From Escallonia rubra (Eukaryota > Streptophyta > Magnoliopsida > Escalloniales > Escalloniaceae): 64,000 nt of DNA. The notes beneath the pieces were generated by a model. The model saw only the letters and a list, made by a program, of their open reading frames with translations, had not been told where the DNA came from and made no database searches. The position numbers were made by a program, and so were the translations under genes. The DNA lies in the NCBI GenBank assembly GCA_033065855.1, contig JAVXUO010002601.1:558001-622000 (forward strand), in the 5' to 3' direction. Shown piece after piece: positions 12,001 through 23,102 of this stretch. Position 1 is the first letter of the stretch. The number at the start of each line of letters is the position of its first letter.

Positions 12001-14086
12001 AGCTTATGACAAGGACAAGTACAAGGATGATGGAGATGACAAATTTAGAATGTTCCCTTGTATGAACGATGCCTCTACATGGACGTCACCGAGAAAAAAA
12101 TTAAAATGACCGAGTGTTTGTAAGCTGCAAAGATAATAGTACCATGAAAAGGTTTTTCGCACGTATTAACCACATATTAAAATTTAATCAGGTATTAAAT
12201 TAACAAACTTTAAGAAATACTTCTAAAAAACAACTCGTAAGGCAAGTAAAAAGATCTTCAGTGAATGGACTTCATATTACACGAATTTGGAGATTTTTCA
12301 AAACCCTGTGGCGGCCATGGGCTCCCCCATACCCCCTTATTTATCCACCACTTGGGCAGACTAAACCGTCGACTATGGCAGCCAAGATGACTTTTCTATA
12401 CGCACCCACTGGCCCCATCATAAAGCAATTAGTTCTTTCACCATAACAATAGATTAACAAGGTGCGCCTGCATATGTAATCGAGACACGCAAAACATACA
12501 CAGTAACATAGTCCAGCCTACAAGCTACTCGTATGTAAGTCCAACCATAGTTATGTGTTACTTACGAATGAGGCTCGTGGTTATGTTTTTAATACTGGTG
12601 TGGCTGGGTGTTGGTGTCATAGCAGGAATCAGTTGGGTAGATGGATCACAGGTTTACAAGGGCTATCGTCTTTCAAAAAGTACAGCTACAGAGCTATGGT
12701 GCATGAGAGAAGGCCTTCCATTGTAGCTTGACTGTGGAAAAGGACATCTGCCACACGCCATGTTCAGGGTACATGTCTGGGTTGAGTTCCAGTTACCTCA
12801 TGCAAATGTTTGGAGTCCACAATCATAGGAAGGCAATTCTTATGCCAATATTATGGCAAACATTGAAGGAAGTCTTTCAGTATTCTTCTAATCATGGACA
12901 AGATTAAAGCCTTCCGTAACAGGAGCTTTCTTCGCCAGAATTATGTAATCATTGTTATTTACTGGAGAACAACAAGAATGATATCTAGATAAACCTATCC
13001 TAACGTCATAAAATTATATCCTTAGCAATATAACTTTTCCTTTCTAGCCGAAGTTAATTTAGATAGAAGCAACAAGATCATAATTAACATGTAATCTAAG
13101 TCATAACATGTAAACAAGGCTTACTCCTCCAGCATTAAAAATGAATATCGGCTTCTTGAGTATCCATAGTTAATTTAGATAGAAGCAACAAGATCATGAT
13201 TAACATGTAAGCTAAGTCATAACAATTAAACAAGGCTTACTTCTCCAGCATTAAAAATGAATCTCTGCTTGTCAAAGAAAAGCAGTACTGATGGCGAGGT
13301 ATCTTGAGTATCCATACCGGTCCCCAGAATCTGCAATGCACAGTAATAGCTCAACCATCATATTCTTATAAGACCAAAATCAACTAGGATTGAAGCTTGA
13401 AACTTTGATGATCGCACCACCGAGACACCATTCACAGCATCCCAGCATGAAACTAACCAAATAAAAAAGAAACAAAGCACAAGATTGCAATTGTCGCATA
13501 GCAGCTATAACATGGCCATTACAGTCAATTGAATCACCACACACGATCCTTATTACTAAAATTGACTACCCAAATAAAAAAGATAAAGGAAAGAGACTGC
13601 CCAATTACCACGGATTCCTGATCAAAATCAAGAACCGAAGTAAACCCATTTCAAAAAAAAGGTAAAATAACAGAATCCAGGTAGCCAATTAGCAGATACC
13701 TGAACGTAGCATATCGTATTGATAGGGTTGAGCTTGCGGACTTTCAGTTGAAGGTTCTTGGGCCTGTCACTCTTATCTCTACCTTCAGCCCTTTTCCTGT
13801 TAAACCCAACTGACTGGCTCACTTCCATTACCGACTCTTCTTTACCCTTCTCACTCTCCTTCAAAGAACTAGTGTTTCTGCGGGCGGGAGTGAAGGGTTT
13901 TGAAGGGCTTCTTGGTGGTTTTTTGAAAGATGATGAAGAGAATGTCGTGAAGAGGGACAAGGGTTTGTGATTAGTTCGTAGGGTTTTGGTTTTGAAGAGG
14001 AGGGAGAGAGAAGAGGACCGGAGATGAGTGAGAAAGAAAGGATTGGCTGAAGAGACTAAGAGGCGCAGGTTCGTAATTTGGTGCAT
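6817..14086 (-). CDS. Long-form tRNase Z (tRNA 3' endonuclease, TRZ3/TRZ4 type)
   Basis: Removes the 3' trailer from precursor tRNAs; plant long forms act in the nucleus and/or mitochondria. Exons, 5' to 3' on the minus strand: 13700-14086, 13241-13330, 11547-11591, 11350-11404, 11111-11154, 10513-10956, 10159-10424, 9907-10054, 9742-9792, 8240-8643, 7477-8143, 6817-7134. They join in frame to 972 residues, normal for the long form. The first in-frame ATG is at 14086; the Ser/Arg-rich N-terminus looks like an organelle transit peptide. The C-terminal half carries the metallo-beta-lactamase signatures: PSKYRN loop (611-616), zinc motif [10 protein letters not shown] (665-674), GDTRP, NHST (882-885) and LTHFSQRY (903-910). 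The N-terminal half is the degenerate duplicate (LGTGMDT..., [15 protein letters not shown]) lacking the metal histidines. The intron 7135-7476 is GC-AG. Introns 2 (11592-13240) and 9 (8644-9741) are long. Confidence 0.93.
8880..9026. repeat. (GA)n/(AG)n microsatellite in tRNase Z intron
   Basis: Almost 150 bp of GA dinucleotides, interrupted by a GGGAGGGAGGG block around 8963-8998, lies inside the intron between the exons ending at 9742 and starting at 8643. On the transcribed strand it reads as CT repeats. All open frames across it are repeat translations. Confidence 0.97.
13052..13312. repeat. 116-bp tandem duplication covering the 3' part of tRNase Z exon 2
   Basis: Copy 1 starts at 13052 and copy 2 at 13168, both with AGTTAATTTAGATAGAAGCA. 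The unit holds intron sequence, the exon 2 donor site (GGCTTAC on the plus strand) and the end of exon 2. In copy 1 the exon part has lost about 35 bp and is decayed; copy 2 holds the working exon (13241-13330). Confidence 0.85.
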
Positions 14087-16250
14087 ATTTTCCCGTGTTG
14101 CCAAAAGCCTGGTCTTTGTAAGGGTTTATGTTCAACGAGGTAGTTTCATTCTTTGCATACCCAGTGCTCTTACCAGAAAACCCCCCAGAATTCAGTTATA
14201 CTACACGTGGACCCTTAGCTGCCTAAAATTTTACGTTTTAGATTTTAGGTTTTTTTTTTTTTTTTTTTTGGGACCATGTCAAAAGTGTGATATTTGTCAC
14301 TCTTTTTGTGCCTCTTCATGTTTAGTTTGTTCAGATGAACTACAAAATTCAGTAGCAGTTCAATATTGTAGTAGAATGTTTAGTGGCAGGATTGATCTCA
14401 ACACTGGTGGATATAGAATGCACCTCTTTCTTTCTTTTTTCCATCACTTTCTTTTTCCAATCCTTGTTTTGTGCCTTGTATGTTCTTGGGATATTGGAGT
14501 AAATTGGGAGATTCGAACCTACAGTTCAAGATTCTACTTTGATGTTAGTCTCGATGCGGTTCGTTGCAATCCTTGTTTCGTGTCATTATGTTGGCTAAGT
14601 GAGCTTGAAATTACCCTAGGCTTGCAGCGAAAGAAAATAGAGTTATGGAATAGCAAATAATTACCTGACATCGATAAGCTTAAGTCTGTACAAAGAAATT
14701 ACTATTTGGAGCGGGTGTGTTGGTTGGAATGGGTGAAGAGGCCAGAATGTTATGGCCAACACCGATGAGTGACAAAATTCTATTTGGTGTTTCACTTAGC
14801 AATGGGTAATGCAAATTGAAGGCTTAGTTGCACTTTTATCCCAACACACATATGGCACGTTAGCATAATTATTCTGAAAGAAATTTAATAGCAAAATCAT
14901 CTTATCATGGGTGGCAGGGATAGCACTGTTATTCTTTCGATTCAAACGAAACTACTAAATTCTTATTTCCCAGAGTATGGAGGGGATTTTAGGAAAGATT
15001 GGATTTTATGTCTTTGAAATCTATACCCCAAAGTATATTTTTTTGCTCAATTAATTTTTGTTCAGCTTGAAAAGGTTTGAGAAAACTTAGTTAAAAATTT
15101 GATGCATGTGGCAAAGTTGTCGGTATTCACCTTCATCAATGGATTGTGAATAGTTTCTACTAAATATTAGTCACTTTTTATGTATGGGTTAATTGCGTGA
15201 ACTTTAACAAGGACGGGGGAGGCATTTAGTCACAAGCATTGCCATTTCGATAAATATATGTACACATGTACATGTGTGCACACACACACATAGACATATA
15301 TACATAGAGAGAGAGAGATTTTTTTTTTGTGGTGCTTTAAGAATGGTGCATAGACACTATATCGCAATCTCTTATGCACGGTATGTGCCACGAGAATGTG
15401 CCGCTAGAACATGAAAACAATCTGAAGGCAGTAGTCAAGATTCGGAGTTATTAAGATTTACTCTTGCTTGACTGAGCCAATTTGTCGGCACAAGCATTAG
15501 ATTCCCGCTAAATGAATATTAATATGCAGTCTCATTCCTTTTCAAGCAAGTTTCATATTCGGAGAATTAGGTTTCTATCTGGATCTATGCCGCTAGAACA
15601 TGGAAACATTCTGAAGGTGGAGCAGTCAAGCTTCGAAGTTCATAAGATTTACTCTTGCTTGGCTGAGCCAATTTGTCGGCACAAGCATTAGATTCTCGCC
15701 GAATGAATATTAATCTACAGTCTCATTCCTTTTCAAGCAAGTTTCGTATACGGTGAATCAAGTTTCAATTTGGATCCATGGAGGAGCTGTTTGTAGTAGC
15801 TTCAATTGCCTCTAAAGCATCGAATTCCAAAATCACTTTTTTGAACTCCTTATTCCAAGAAAGATGTCGTCCCAATCATATAGCCCATAGTTTCGCCGTG
15901 CAACTATTTGAGATCATGAGAGAGAGAGATAAGAGAATTTGCCTGTGTTGTTTGTGGTTGTGCGTGTATGTGTGTGTGAGAGTGTGTGTGTGATTTAAGA
16001 ATAAACGAGAGAAAAATTAAAACGCGAGAGAGAAATAATTGGACCCATATTTATGTATGTTCGTAGAATATTTGCAACAAAATCCCCATAACTTTTTAAT
16101 TACGATTGTAAGATGTCATATTACTCAAAATAGAGAGGGTGTGAATGTAAAATAGTTCCATTGAGAGAGTTTGGGTTTATCAGAGAGAGATTTTGTGTGT
16201 GATAAAGGAAGCACGGAAAAAATAGAAACATAATATAACTCACTTGTTTA
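14087..16250. other. Intergenic spacer upstream of tRNase Z
   Basis: Divergent spacer between tRNase Z (minus) and the tRNA/NDH genes (plus). It should contain the tRNase Z promoter next to 14087. It also has a T19 run at 14251-14269, a CA/TA/GA microsatellite patch at 15255-15320 and the 189-bp tandem duplication at 15400-15779. The long plus-strand open frame at 14028-14660 overlaps tRNase Z exon 1 and resembles no family I know. Confidence 0.5.
15400..15779. repeat. 189-bp tandem duplication
   Basis: Two adjacent diverged copies, 15400-15588 and 15589-15779, each start TGCCGCTAGAACATG and share CCAATTTGTCGGCACAAGCA and CAGTCTCATTCCTTTTCAAG. They differ by scattered substitutions and small indels, so the duplication is not recent. 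No coding potential is visible. Confidence 0.9.
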
Positions 16251-16253
16251 TGA

Positions 16254-17344
16254 GTTAAATACACAATTGATCACTGCACTATAACGCAAATTCAACTTTA
16301 ACCACTAGAGTTCAATTTGTGTCAAAATGAGCATTGAACTCGTTAATTTATTTAATTAGGTCATTTTGTTATGTTCCGTCAAGCTTAAGTCCGTTAAGTA
16401 ATTTAATTTAAGGGCAAATGCGTCACTCTCTATTTTCCTTCTTCTTTTCTTTTCTCAACTTTCTCATTCCACGTTTTCGACTACAAACCAAGCACTACCG
16501 CTACCTAGGATAGCCACGGCTCCACCCCAACCACCACGCGCAATCACGATCATACCATTTCAGTCGCCCATCAGCCGCCCATCCTTCTCGCCAATCAATC
16601 CATTTCAGCCACCGCACCACCAAACAACCAACCCAAAAATCAGACCCTGCAACTCGTCGATCACATACCCACGGCATCGATCTCGTCTTCTTCTTCTTCC
16701 ATAACCCTTCAACTCGCCACCGCTAAGACCCCGTACCCCGAATCCACCTCTGTGGCGCCATCATCATTGTAGGATATGATTGGATACTTCTAGAAATTGT
16801 GGATAGCTACATCAAATTCAGTTGTATGTTGGTGTGTGGAGCTGATGAAAGAGATCTGTGAGGATCTGGAGGAGCATTTTGGTGATGGATTTTGGATCTG
16901 AAATGAGGGGACTAAAGGTGGGAGAGGGGCCTAATAACTTTGATCTTTTTGTGTGTAGATGAATGAGAAAGAAATCATTCTCTAACGACGGTGTTGTAGT
17001 TGTGATGGTGGTACTACAAGTGGTTAATGGTTGGTAGTGGCAGTGGTGGGGGACGGTGGTGGTGATGGGCAGGTGGTCAATGGAGGAAGAAGAGGAGGAA
17101 AGGGAAAAAAAAAGAATATAAAATTAAAATCAGACCAAAAAATTAAAAAACTCAGAGTTGTGTGTTTTGACGATTTTGCCCCCAACTTAAGTCCCAGCAC
17201 TTAACGGGAATCTAGTTAATTGAATTTGACATAATGACTTAATTGGACAAATTGACTAGTCTAATTGTCATTTTGACACAAATCAAAATTCAGTGATTGA
17301 AGTTGAATTTGTGTTATAATACAATGATCAACCGCGTATTTAAC
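16254..17344. mobile_element. Non-autonomous element with ~150-bp terminal inverted repeats (MULE-like)
   Basis: The ends are inverted copies for about 150 bp, each starting GTTAAATAC and containing CAAATTCAACTT and TTTGTGTCAAAATGA. The interior (16440-17100) is unrelated to the ends: first a CCA/CGCC-rich stretch, then a GGTGGT-rich stretch. No transposase frame exists. Long TIRs suggest a Mutator-like derivative, but no clear 9-bp target-site duplication is seen, so the superfamily is uncertain. Confidence 0.65.
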
Positions 17345-18164
17345 AAATTATTTATAAATGTACTTATCAAAGTGCAAAAGCATACCCAAAAATGTATTTA
17401 TGTGAACTATTGTGAATGCTCTCGACTTAACGGCTGCATTGGAGCCGGTTAAACGTTTATATCCCTGCCACTTGTCGAAGGAAAATTTTGCTATTAAATT
17501 TCTTTGAGGGTTAATTGTGCAAACTTGCCATATGTTGGGGTTAAGTTAGCAATTAATATCCAAGATTGAAAATTGTACTCGAACTAAGGCTGATCCATAA
17601 CTCAATCATTTTAGCATTTTTTTTCTCTATCACTTAAACTTTCGTGTTTGGAGAAGTCGCTTGATATCAAAGGGTCCGAACAATTAGCTAGTCGGGTTTA
17701 CGTTTTACCAAAACTATTTTCGTAGATAGTTTCCATTGATGAAAGTTGGATGTAAGGGAAGGTTCTCAAACTAGAACTACTAGAAAGTAAGAGAAATTTC
17801 ATGTATATTAAGCTTTCAATCAAACACCTAAATGTTTGGTAAGACCTCTCGAATAGGCCACATTATTTCTCTTCTTTCATTTATAACCAATTTATATTTG
17901 GGTTAATTTATGCTCATTGTTACGATCTCGTATCTATCTTCAAATGAATGTCAGTGCATTCTGATCGTTTAGAAATGCACAATAAGTTTTAACAATATTT
18001 ACGACCAAAGATTACACCCAGTGACCATCTGTAGTCATTTTAAAAACCATGGATAGATTTACCTTGACGTATTACTAATCACTCACTAGTAAAATTTGGT
18101 CATAAACTTTCGGTCACAAATAATATAGGGTTTGTAGTATAAAGGTAATTGCGGCAACCAAACA
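17345..18164. other. Spacer before tRNA-Asn
   Basis: AT-rich sequence without open frames of note. Around 18005-18120 are short GTGACC / GGTCAC-type motifs in opposite orientations, possibly the worn end of a transposon. The upstream control region of the tRNA would be internal to it (boxes A and B), so no promoter is called. Confidence 0.4.
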
Positions 18165-18181
18165 GCTGGAGTAGCTCAGTT

Positions 18182-18214
<33 letters not shown>

Positions 18215-18238
18215 AAGGTTCAAGCCCTTCCTCTAGCG
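18165..18238 (+). tRNA. tRNA-Asn (anticodon GTT)
   Basis: 74-nt cloverleaf. The acceptor stem GCTGGAG pairs with CTCTAGC with one G-U pair. The D arm contains AGCTCAGTTGGTTAGAGC, the anticodon loop is CTGTTAA, and the T arm is GAAGG/CCTTC with loop TTCAAGC. Discriminator base is G. The sequence is of nuclear plant tRNA-Asn type, not the chloroplast trnN sequence. The genome happens to continue with CCA directly after the discriminator. The standard loop is TTCGA-type, so the TTCAAGC loop is a small variation. No intron. Confidence 0.95.
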
Positions 18239-18497
18239 CCATCCGCCTAACTTTTTTTTTAACCACATCACAACCATTAATACTCTTTCAAAGCCATTTT
18301 TGGTTCTTCAAGACTCTGACTGTCGTCCTTGCTGCAATCAGTTTAGTTTCTATCTCAAAGGAAAAATAGGAAAACACCAAAACGTCACAATAGATAAGGT
18401 GAATGAGAGCCACACACAATCATAAAGACCTAATGTAGACATATCCAATTTCATCACAACTATCTTAGGCAGATTAGCCTTTCATGAACATCCAAAG

Positions 18498-20208
18498 ATG
18501 GGAACACTTCAGTTCAACTCTCATGGTTTAGCTTCTTTTTCAGTTTCTCACAATCTCAAGAACAATTCTACTACTACTAGTGCTGCCATTACCAGTCGAA
18601 AGACACTCGAAGCCTCCAAGTGTCTTAAATTCCCTAGAGGGAAAATCAGAGCAGTCGCGACGACATCCGAGACTCAGTCGGAATCCTCAGCACCGGAGGA
18701 ACCACCATCCGTGAATTTTGCATTCGTTAGTGTGAGTTGAAACGTAAAAGAATAAACACGACCACCCTTTCATGTGCAATGTTGGGGCAGCTATATATAA
18801 AATAAGATTGCTAACGAACTTGTGTGCTTGTTGCAGTCTGTTTTGCTTCCTGATGGAACACCAGATGTGCATTTTCGCCAGGCTTGCGGCGGGCAAAAAC
18901 TTAGGGACATAATGCTGGATTCTAACATGGAGTTGTACGGACCTTATGTAAGTCATCACTCTCTCTTTTGACAATGCCAGTCGATATCTTTCTAACTTTG
19001 TCTAGGTTCAGAAAGAAAATGATTGTGCCCACCACTCTAACGAGATCATTCTCTTTGAAGGACGACTTCTCATTCCCTTCTTATCAAGATTATGGCACTA
19101 GAAATTATTTGTTAGGACTGTTGAACAGCAAGAAATTAAAAGGCTGAGACATACTGAATGCAATAGAGTTCTTTAGCAGACCATCTTACTGCTGAGAGCT
19201 TAAATGTGCATTTTAACTACATATTTTGACATTTTCAGGCTAGACCTTTGCTAAATTGTGCTGGAGGAGGAACCTGTGCCACCTGCGTTGTCGAGGTGAC
19301 TGATCAAAATTGGAACAGCACTAGTTTTCAGTAGCTATATTATCCATAAATGCTCGATATCTTTTGCTGAAGGAATGTTTGATGCTATATGTTTAGATTG
19401 TTGAAGGGAAAGAACTACTGAGCCCACGCACAGACAAAGAGAAAGAAAAACTTAAGCGGGTATGCAATATACAGTTGCCTTATCTTGATACTACTGTAAA
19501 CCCCGTTTGGCCCTTCAATAGTCGCCTTCCCGTATGGCCTGTCTCCCAAAAGAGACATCTCTCGCTAAAGTAGAAAGTCAGTTGTAGCTAATCTCGTATG
19601 GACTAGTCTTCAAAGAAACCCCAACTTGAAAATAACCATTAATTCGTTAAATAGAATTTTTTTGAAATGGTCTCTCAATTTGGGACATAACGCTAGCATG
19701 GCGAAGTTGGCCACCAATCTGTGGATCCTGTTAAGGCAGCATTGCTCATGCAAATTAAATTTTTGCTGTTGAAGCCTACTACTTTACAATGTATAGTTCC
19801 TTTTCTGTTCTTCTTTTGGCTTATGTTTTTTTGGTCATCGTAATTGAAGTCCTCATGGTTTATTCTAACCGAGCATTTCAGAGTATCGGTGTCCCTGCTG
19901 GTAATCAAGGCTAACATATGTCATTGCAGAATCCAAAAAACTGGAGACTTGCCTGTCAGACCACAGTTGGTGAAGCAGATTCAAGAGGCCTGGTTTGTGA
20001 TCTTCTTCACTTATATGGTCCATTTCAAGCAACAACTACTTCTCACATGTTGAACATTCTTGCTGTGAAGCCACCCTAGTTTTTAAAGGTAACTCAACAA
20101 TGTGAAACTTATTCTTTATCCTTGTTTGTGCAGGTTGTCATCCAACAAATGCCTGAGTGGAAAGGGCATGAATGGACATATGGAAAGGAACCTCCTCCAG
20201 AATCTTGA
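18498..20208 (+). CDS. PNSB3: Photosynthetic NDH subunit of subcomplex B 3 (2Fe-2S ferredoxin-like)
   Basis: Nuclear-encoded chloroplast protein of the thylakoid NADH dehydrogenase-like complex, which carries cyclic electron flow around photosystem I. Exons: 18498-18731, 18837-18947, 19239-19295, 19397-19459, 19930-19992, 20134-20208, all joining in phase 0, giving 200 residues. The ATG at 18498 opens a Ser/Thr-rich transit peptide of about 50 residues. The ferredoxin-like domain keeps a CX5CX2C cluster (CAGGGTCATC, Cys122, Cys128, Cys131) and a fourth cysteine in RLACQT (Cys164), so an iron-sulfur cluster could be bound. The blocks SVLLPDGTPDVHFRQACGG and NPKNWRLACQTTVG match the Arabidopsis NDF4/PnsB3 protein as I remember it. 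Genes on both sides match the Arabidopsis neighbours too. Confidence 0.92.
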
Positions 20209-21093
20209 TATAAACACATTTTCTTCCCTCTTTATTTTGTGTTAGTCTAAGTCTAGAGGAATGAAAAAAAGGTTCCAAGTATATCTTTTCTTGATTGTGA
20301 TGAAAGTCAAATAACTTATGTAGTGCCAAGGTTATCAGTGAGCAGCAATGTGAAAGCAACTTAAAAGAACAAAAGGTGAAAAAAGAGGCATGTAGACTGT
20401 AGAAGCAAGAAATTGATGGGCTTCAGAATGGGACTTTATATAAAGTTTAGACAGCCCTTCTTGCAACCATCATCTTATGATCAGCTACTTGAGTTTCCAA
20501 GTGATTTCTGAGTACTAGCTAAATGGAGAAGATAATACAATTGGAATGGACTCCTTGAGCTGACCATGGGGAAGCTCCATACAAGAAGTTAGCAACTAAA
20601 AGTGACCTGTTGGCTATTATCAATCAAAGTTGTTTTATAAATTCAGCAGCTCGTTCTATACATTCAGCGGCGCTAAATACGTGACGACTTAATAGTAGCG
20701 ACCAAAAGACATTTTTAGAGACAAAAATGCCGCTTTCTCAAGATAAACAAGAGTTCCTTGACACCCATTTTTTGACGCTTTTGGATATGGTTGTATTTGA
20801 CTGTCTTTCTAATATGAAAAGCGGAAACGAAACAAAAAACTAGGGCATCAATTGCATTTAAGTTCAAAGATTACAATGAGAAAAAATGATTGCATCTACC
20901 AGCTTCACGCATTTTCTTTTGAATTACAACAATTTCACCCGAAACTTTATTTACAGCTGCAAACCAATTGAGACAAAGAAGGAAAGGAAAATAGGGGGGA
21001 GTAAGAAAGAAGAGCAAAAAATTTGCTTTTCTTTCTTTTATTCCAAAGAGAAAGGGGATTTTGGACACAACAAATTCAATCAGATTTAATCAA
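20209..21093. other. Convergent spacer, PnsB3 and aquaporin 3' UTRs
   Basis: Contains the 3' UTRs of the two converging genes. Around 20665-20745 is a short GCGGC...GCCGC segment that may be a MITE fragment. No supported gene. Confidence 0.4.
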
Positions 21094-22690
21094 CTAGAAG
21101 TCACTAGAGAGAGGAGCATGTTCATGCTGCATGAAGACATTGGAGTAGATGAGCCCAGCTAAGCCACCACCAATCAAGGGTCCAACCCAGTAGATCCAGA
21201 CATCATGGAAGTCCCCACTGGCCACTGCTGGCCCAAAGGAGCGGGCTGGGTTCATCGATCCACCGGAGAACGGGCCGGCAGCCACAATGTTGGCACCAAC
21301 AATCAACCCAATGGCCAATGGGGCAATGGTTCCCAGTGAGCCCTTCTTGGGGTCAGCTGCTGTGGCATAGACTGTGTAGACCAAAGCAAAAGTGATGATG
21401 ATCTCCATCACAACTCCTTCAACGGCTCCAACGCCACTGCCCACACTGTGGATTGGAATAGTCTGAAACAAAAGAAAAATGGATTGATACTTTTAATCAA
21501 TCTCCTCATAGTAACGACATGAAGTCTACTCCCAATTAGGAGAAGGGAAAAGGGTGGCCTATGCAATCAATAAGAGTAGAATTCCCCCTCAAATCAGACA
21601 AACAAAGAAGGGAATCCCGTTGAGTTCTTACGAATTAGAATATTTTTTCGTCTAAACGACCTTCATTGATTTATTCAGAACACCGGCTCGATACATACTT
21701 TTCAAAGTTGGAAGGAAGGAGGAATCGATAATTTTAGTACTCGTTTGAAAGTATCATCCTATGTACAATCATTTCAGACGAAAATTTGTATACACGGTTT
21801 TTCTGAACCAATAGTTAAGATAAGTCACAATTCTTGTCACTATTTAAATTTTTTTGATACATCTCAAAAAGAAACGTGACACCAAAACTATGGAACGGGG
21901 GGAATATAAAATTTTTTTTGCCAATTTTTTGGTTGCATTCTTGCCAAACGCGACACTACAACTGCTATTAATACTCCAGAGGCATAATTTTCTCACTAAA
22001 TGCATGCGGTTGCACTTTGAAACTGGCATACTTCACATCGTGGTATTCTGAAATTCATGAACGTACGATATTGATGCATGACGTACAACATTAGAATTTT
22101 GTCGTTAATCTCTCGTCAAATCTTACCTATACACTAAAAGTAAAAAATAAATGAACTTTAGTTAATGTTGTATAAACCTTAGCGGGTTCAAACTTACCAA
22201 GCCACCTGTGACAACTTTAAGTAGGTAGCATGCAACAATGGCGCCTACAAGTTGGGCAACCCAGTAAAGGATGCCGGTAAGCACGGTGATCTGGCCACCA
22301 AGAGCTAGTCCAAAGGTAACCGCCGGGTTGACGTGCCCGCCGGGTTGACGTGCCCACCGGAGATGTTTGCTGCGATGGCGACCGCAACAAAGAGAGCAAA
22401 TCCGTGGCAAATGGCAACAGCCACAAGCCCGGACGGATCAAGCGCAGCATCTGATGTCAACTTATCTGCTCCAAAAAAAGCATGATCGTAAATACACTAC
22501 TTGCATGGATTGAAAAACATCGTATAACAGAGGATTAAAATGCCTGTGGAATCGAGTATTAACTGTACGCTATGACGGAACCAACTCCGGCAAAGACGAA
22601 GATGAGGGTGGAGATGAATTCAGCTAGATAGGCCTTTAAAGACCCGCAACTGAAGGAATCATCGAAGCGTCCAAAGGCAATTGCAGGCAT
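21094..22690 (-). CDS. Tonoplast aquaporin TIP2-type, frameshifted by a 17-bp duplication
   Basis: Tonoplast intrinsic protein of the TIP2 (delta-TIP) group, a vacuolar water/ammonia channel. Exons on the minus strand: 22564-22690, 22198-22465, 21094-21462. The ATG at 22690 starts [14 protein letters not shown]; the C-terminus is [10 protein letters not shown]. Six hydrophobic segments and the second NPA motif ([14 protein letters not shown]) are present. Within exon 2 the 17-bp unit CGCCGGGTTGACGTGCC occurs twice in direct tandem (22321-22337 and 22338-22354), exactly over the first NPA motif ([11 protein letters not shown]). This shifts the frame and brings a stop after about 95 residues. 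Ignoring one copy, exons 1 and 2 total 378 nt and the protein would be the usual 248 residues. The rest shows no decay, so the break is either very recent or an assembly error. Confidence 0.9.
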
Positions 22691-22767
22691 TTTTAGCAGA
22701 ACTTAACTAAAGATGGAAATGGGTGACAAACTAAGGGATAGAGCAAAGTGGTATTTGGGTGTCACAC

Positions 22768-22780
22768 CTATATATATAAT
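22768..22780 (-). promoter_or_regulatory. TATA box of the TIP2-type gene
   Basis: On the minus strand TTATATATATAGG lies about 80 bp upstream of the ATG at 22690, the expected spacing for a TATA box with a short 5' UTR. Placement is by sequence only. Confidence 0.55.
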
Positions 22781-23102
22781 GAAAATTTAGAGATATACTA
22801 AGACTTAATAGGTCAGTTCATGGGTTAGAATAGTAGGGTTTATGATTTGTTAGAAGATAGAAGGGAATATGCATGTATAGAATACATCCATGCATATATC
22901 CAGTTTGGTTTTCTACAATCCGGCCTAGCTGTTAATGACATGCTTTAATGGAATTGTCGCGAAGGTTATCAATGGCGTAGCCATGTGACTTTTGAGATAA
23001 AGATGCGCATTCCATGGGGACATAAAGACACATATAATGATAAAAGAATATGCCGGGTACAAAGTCTTAGCCATTTAGAGTTACGGATTTGGCGAGCAAA
23101 AG
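22781..23102. other. Spacer upstream of aquaporin
   Basis: AT-rich promoter side of the aquaporin gene. No open frame with recognisable content. The end leads into the LTR relic at 23103. Confidence 0.4.

Noticed and set aside
14028-14660. 210-codon plus-strand frame
   Set aside because: Overlaps tRNase Z exon 1 on the other strand, crosses a poly-T run and has no recognisable motif.
15400-15779. CRISPR-like repeat array
   Set aside because: Only two long adjacent copies without spacers; it is a tandem duplication in a plant genome.
22217-22450. Alternative-frame ORF over aquaporin exon 2 as a separate gene
   Set aside because: It is a product of the 17-bp frameshift; the aquaporin frame on both sides explains the sequence.
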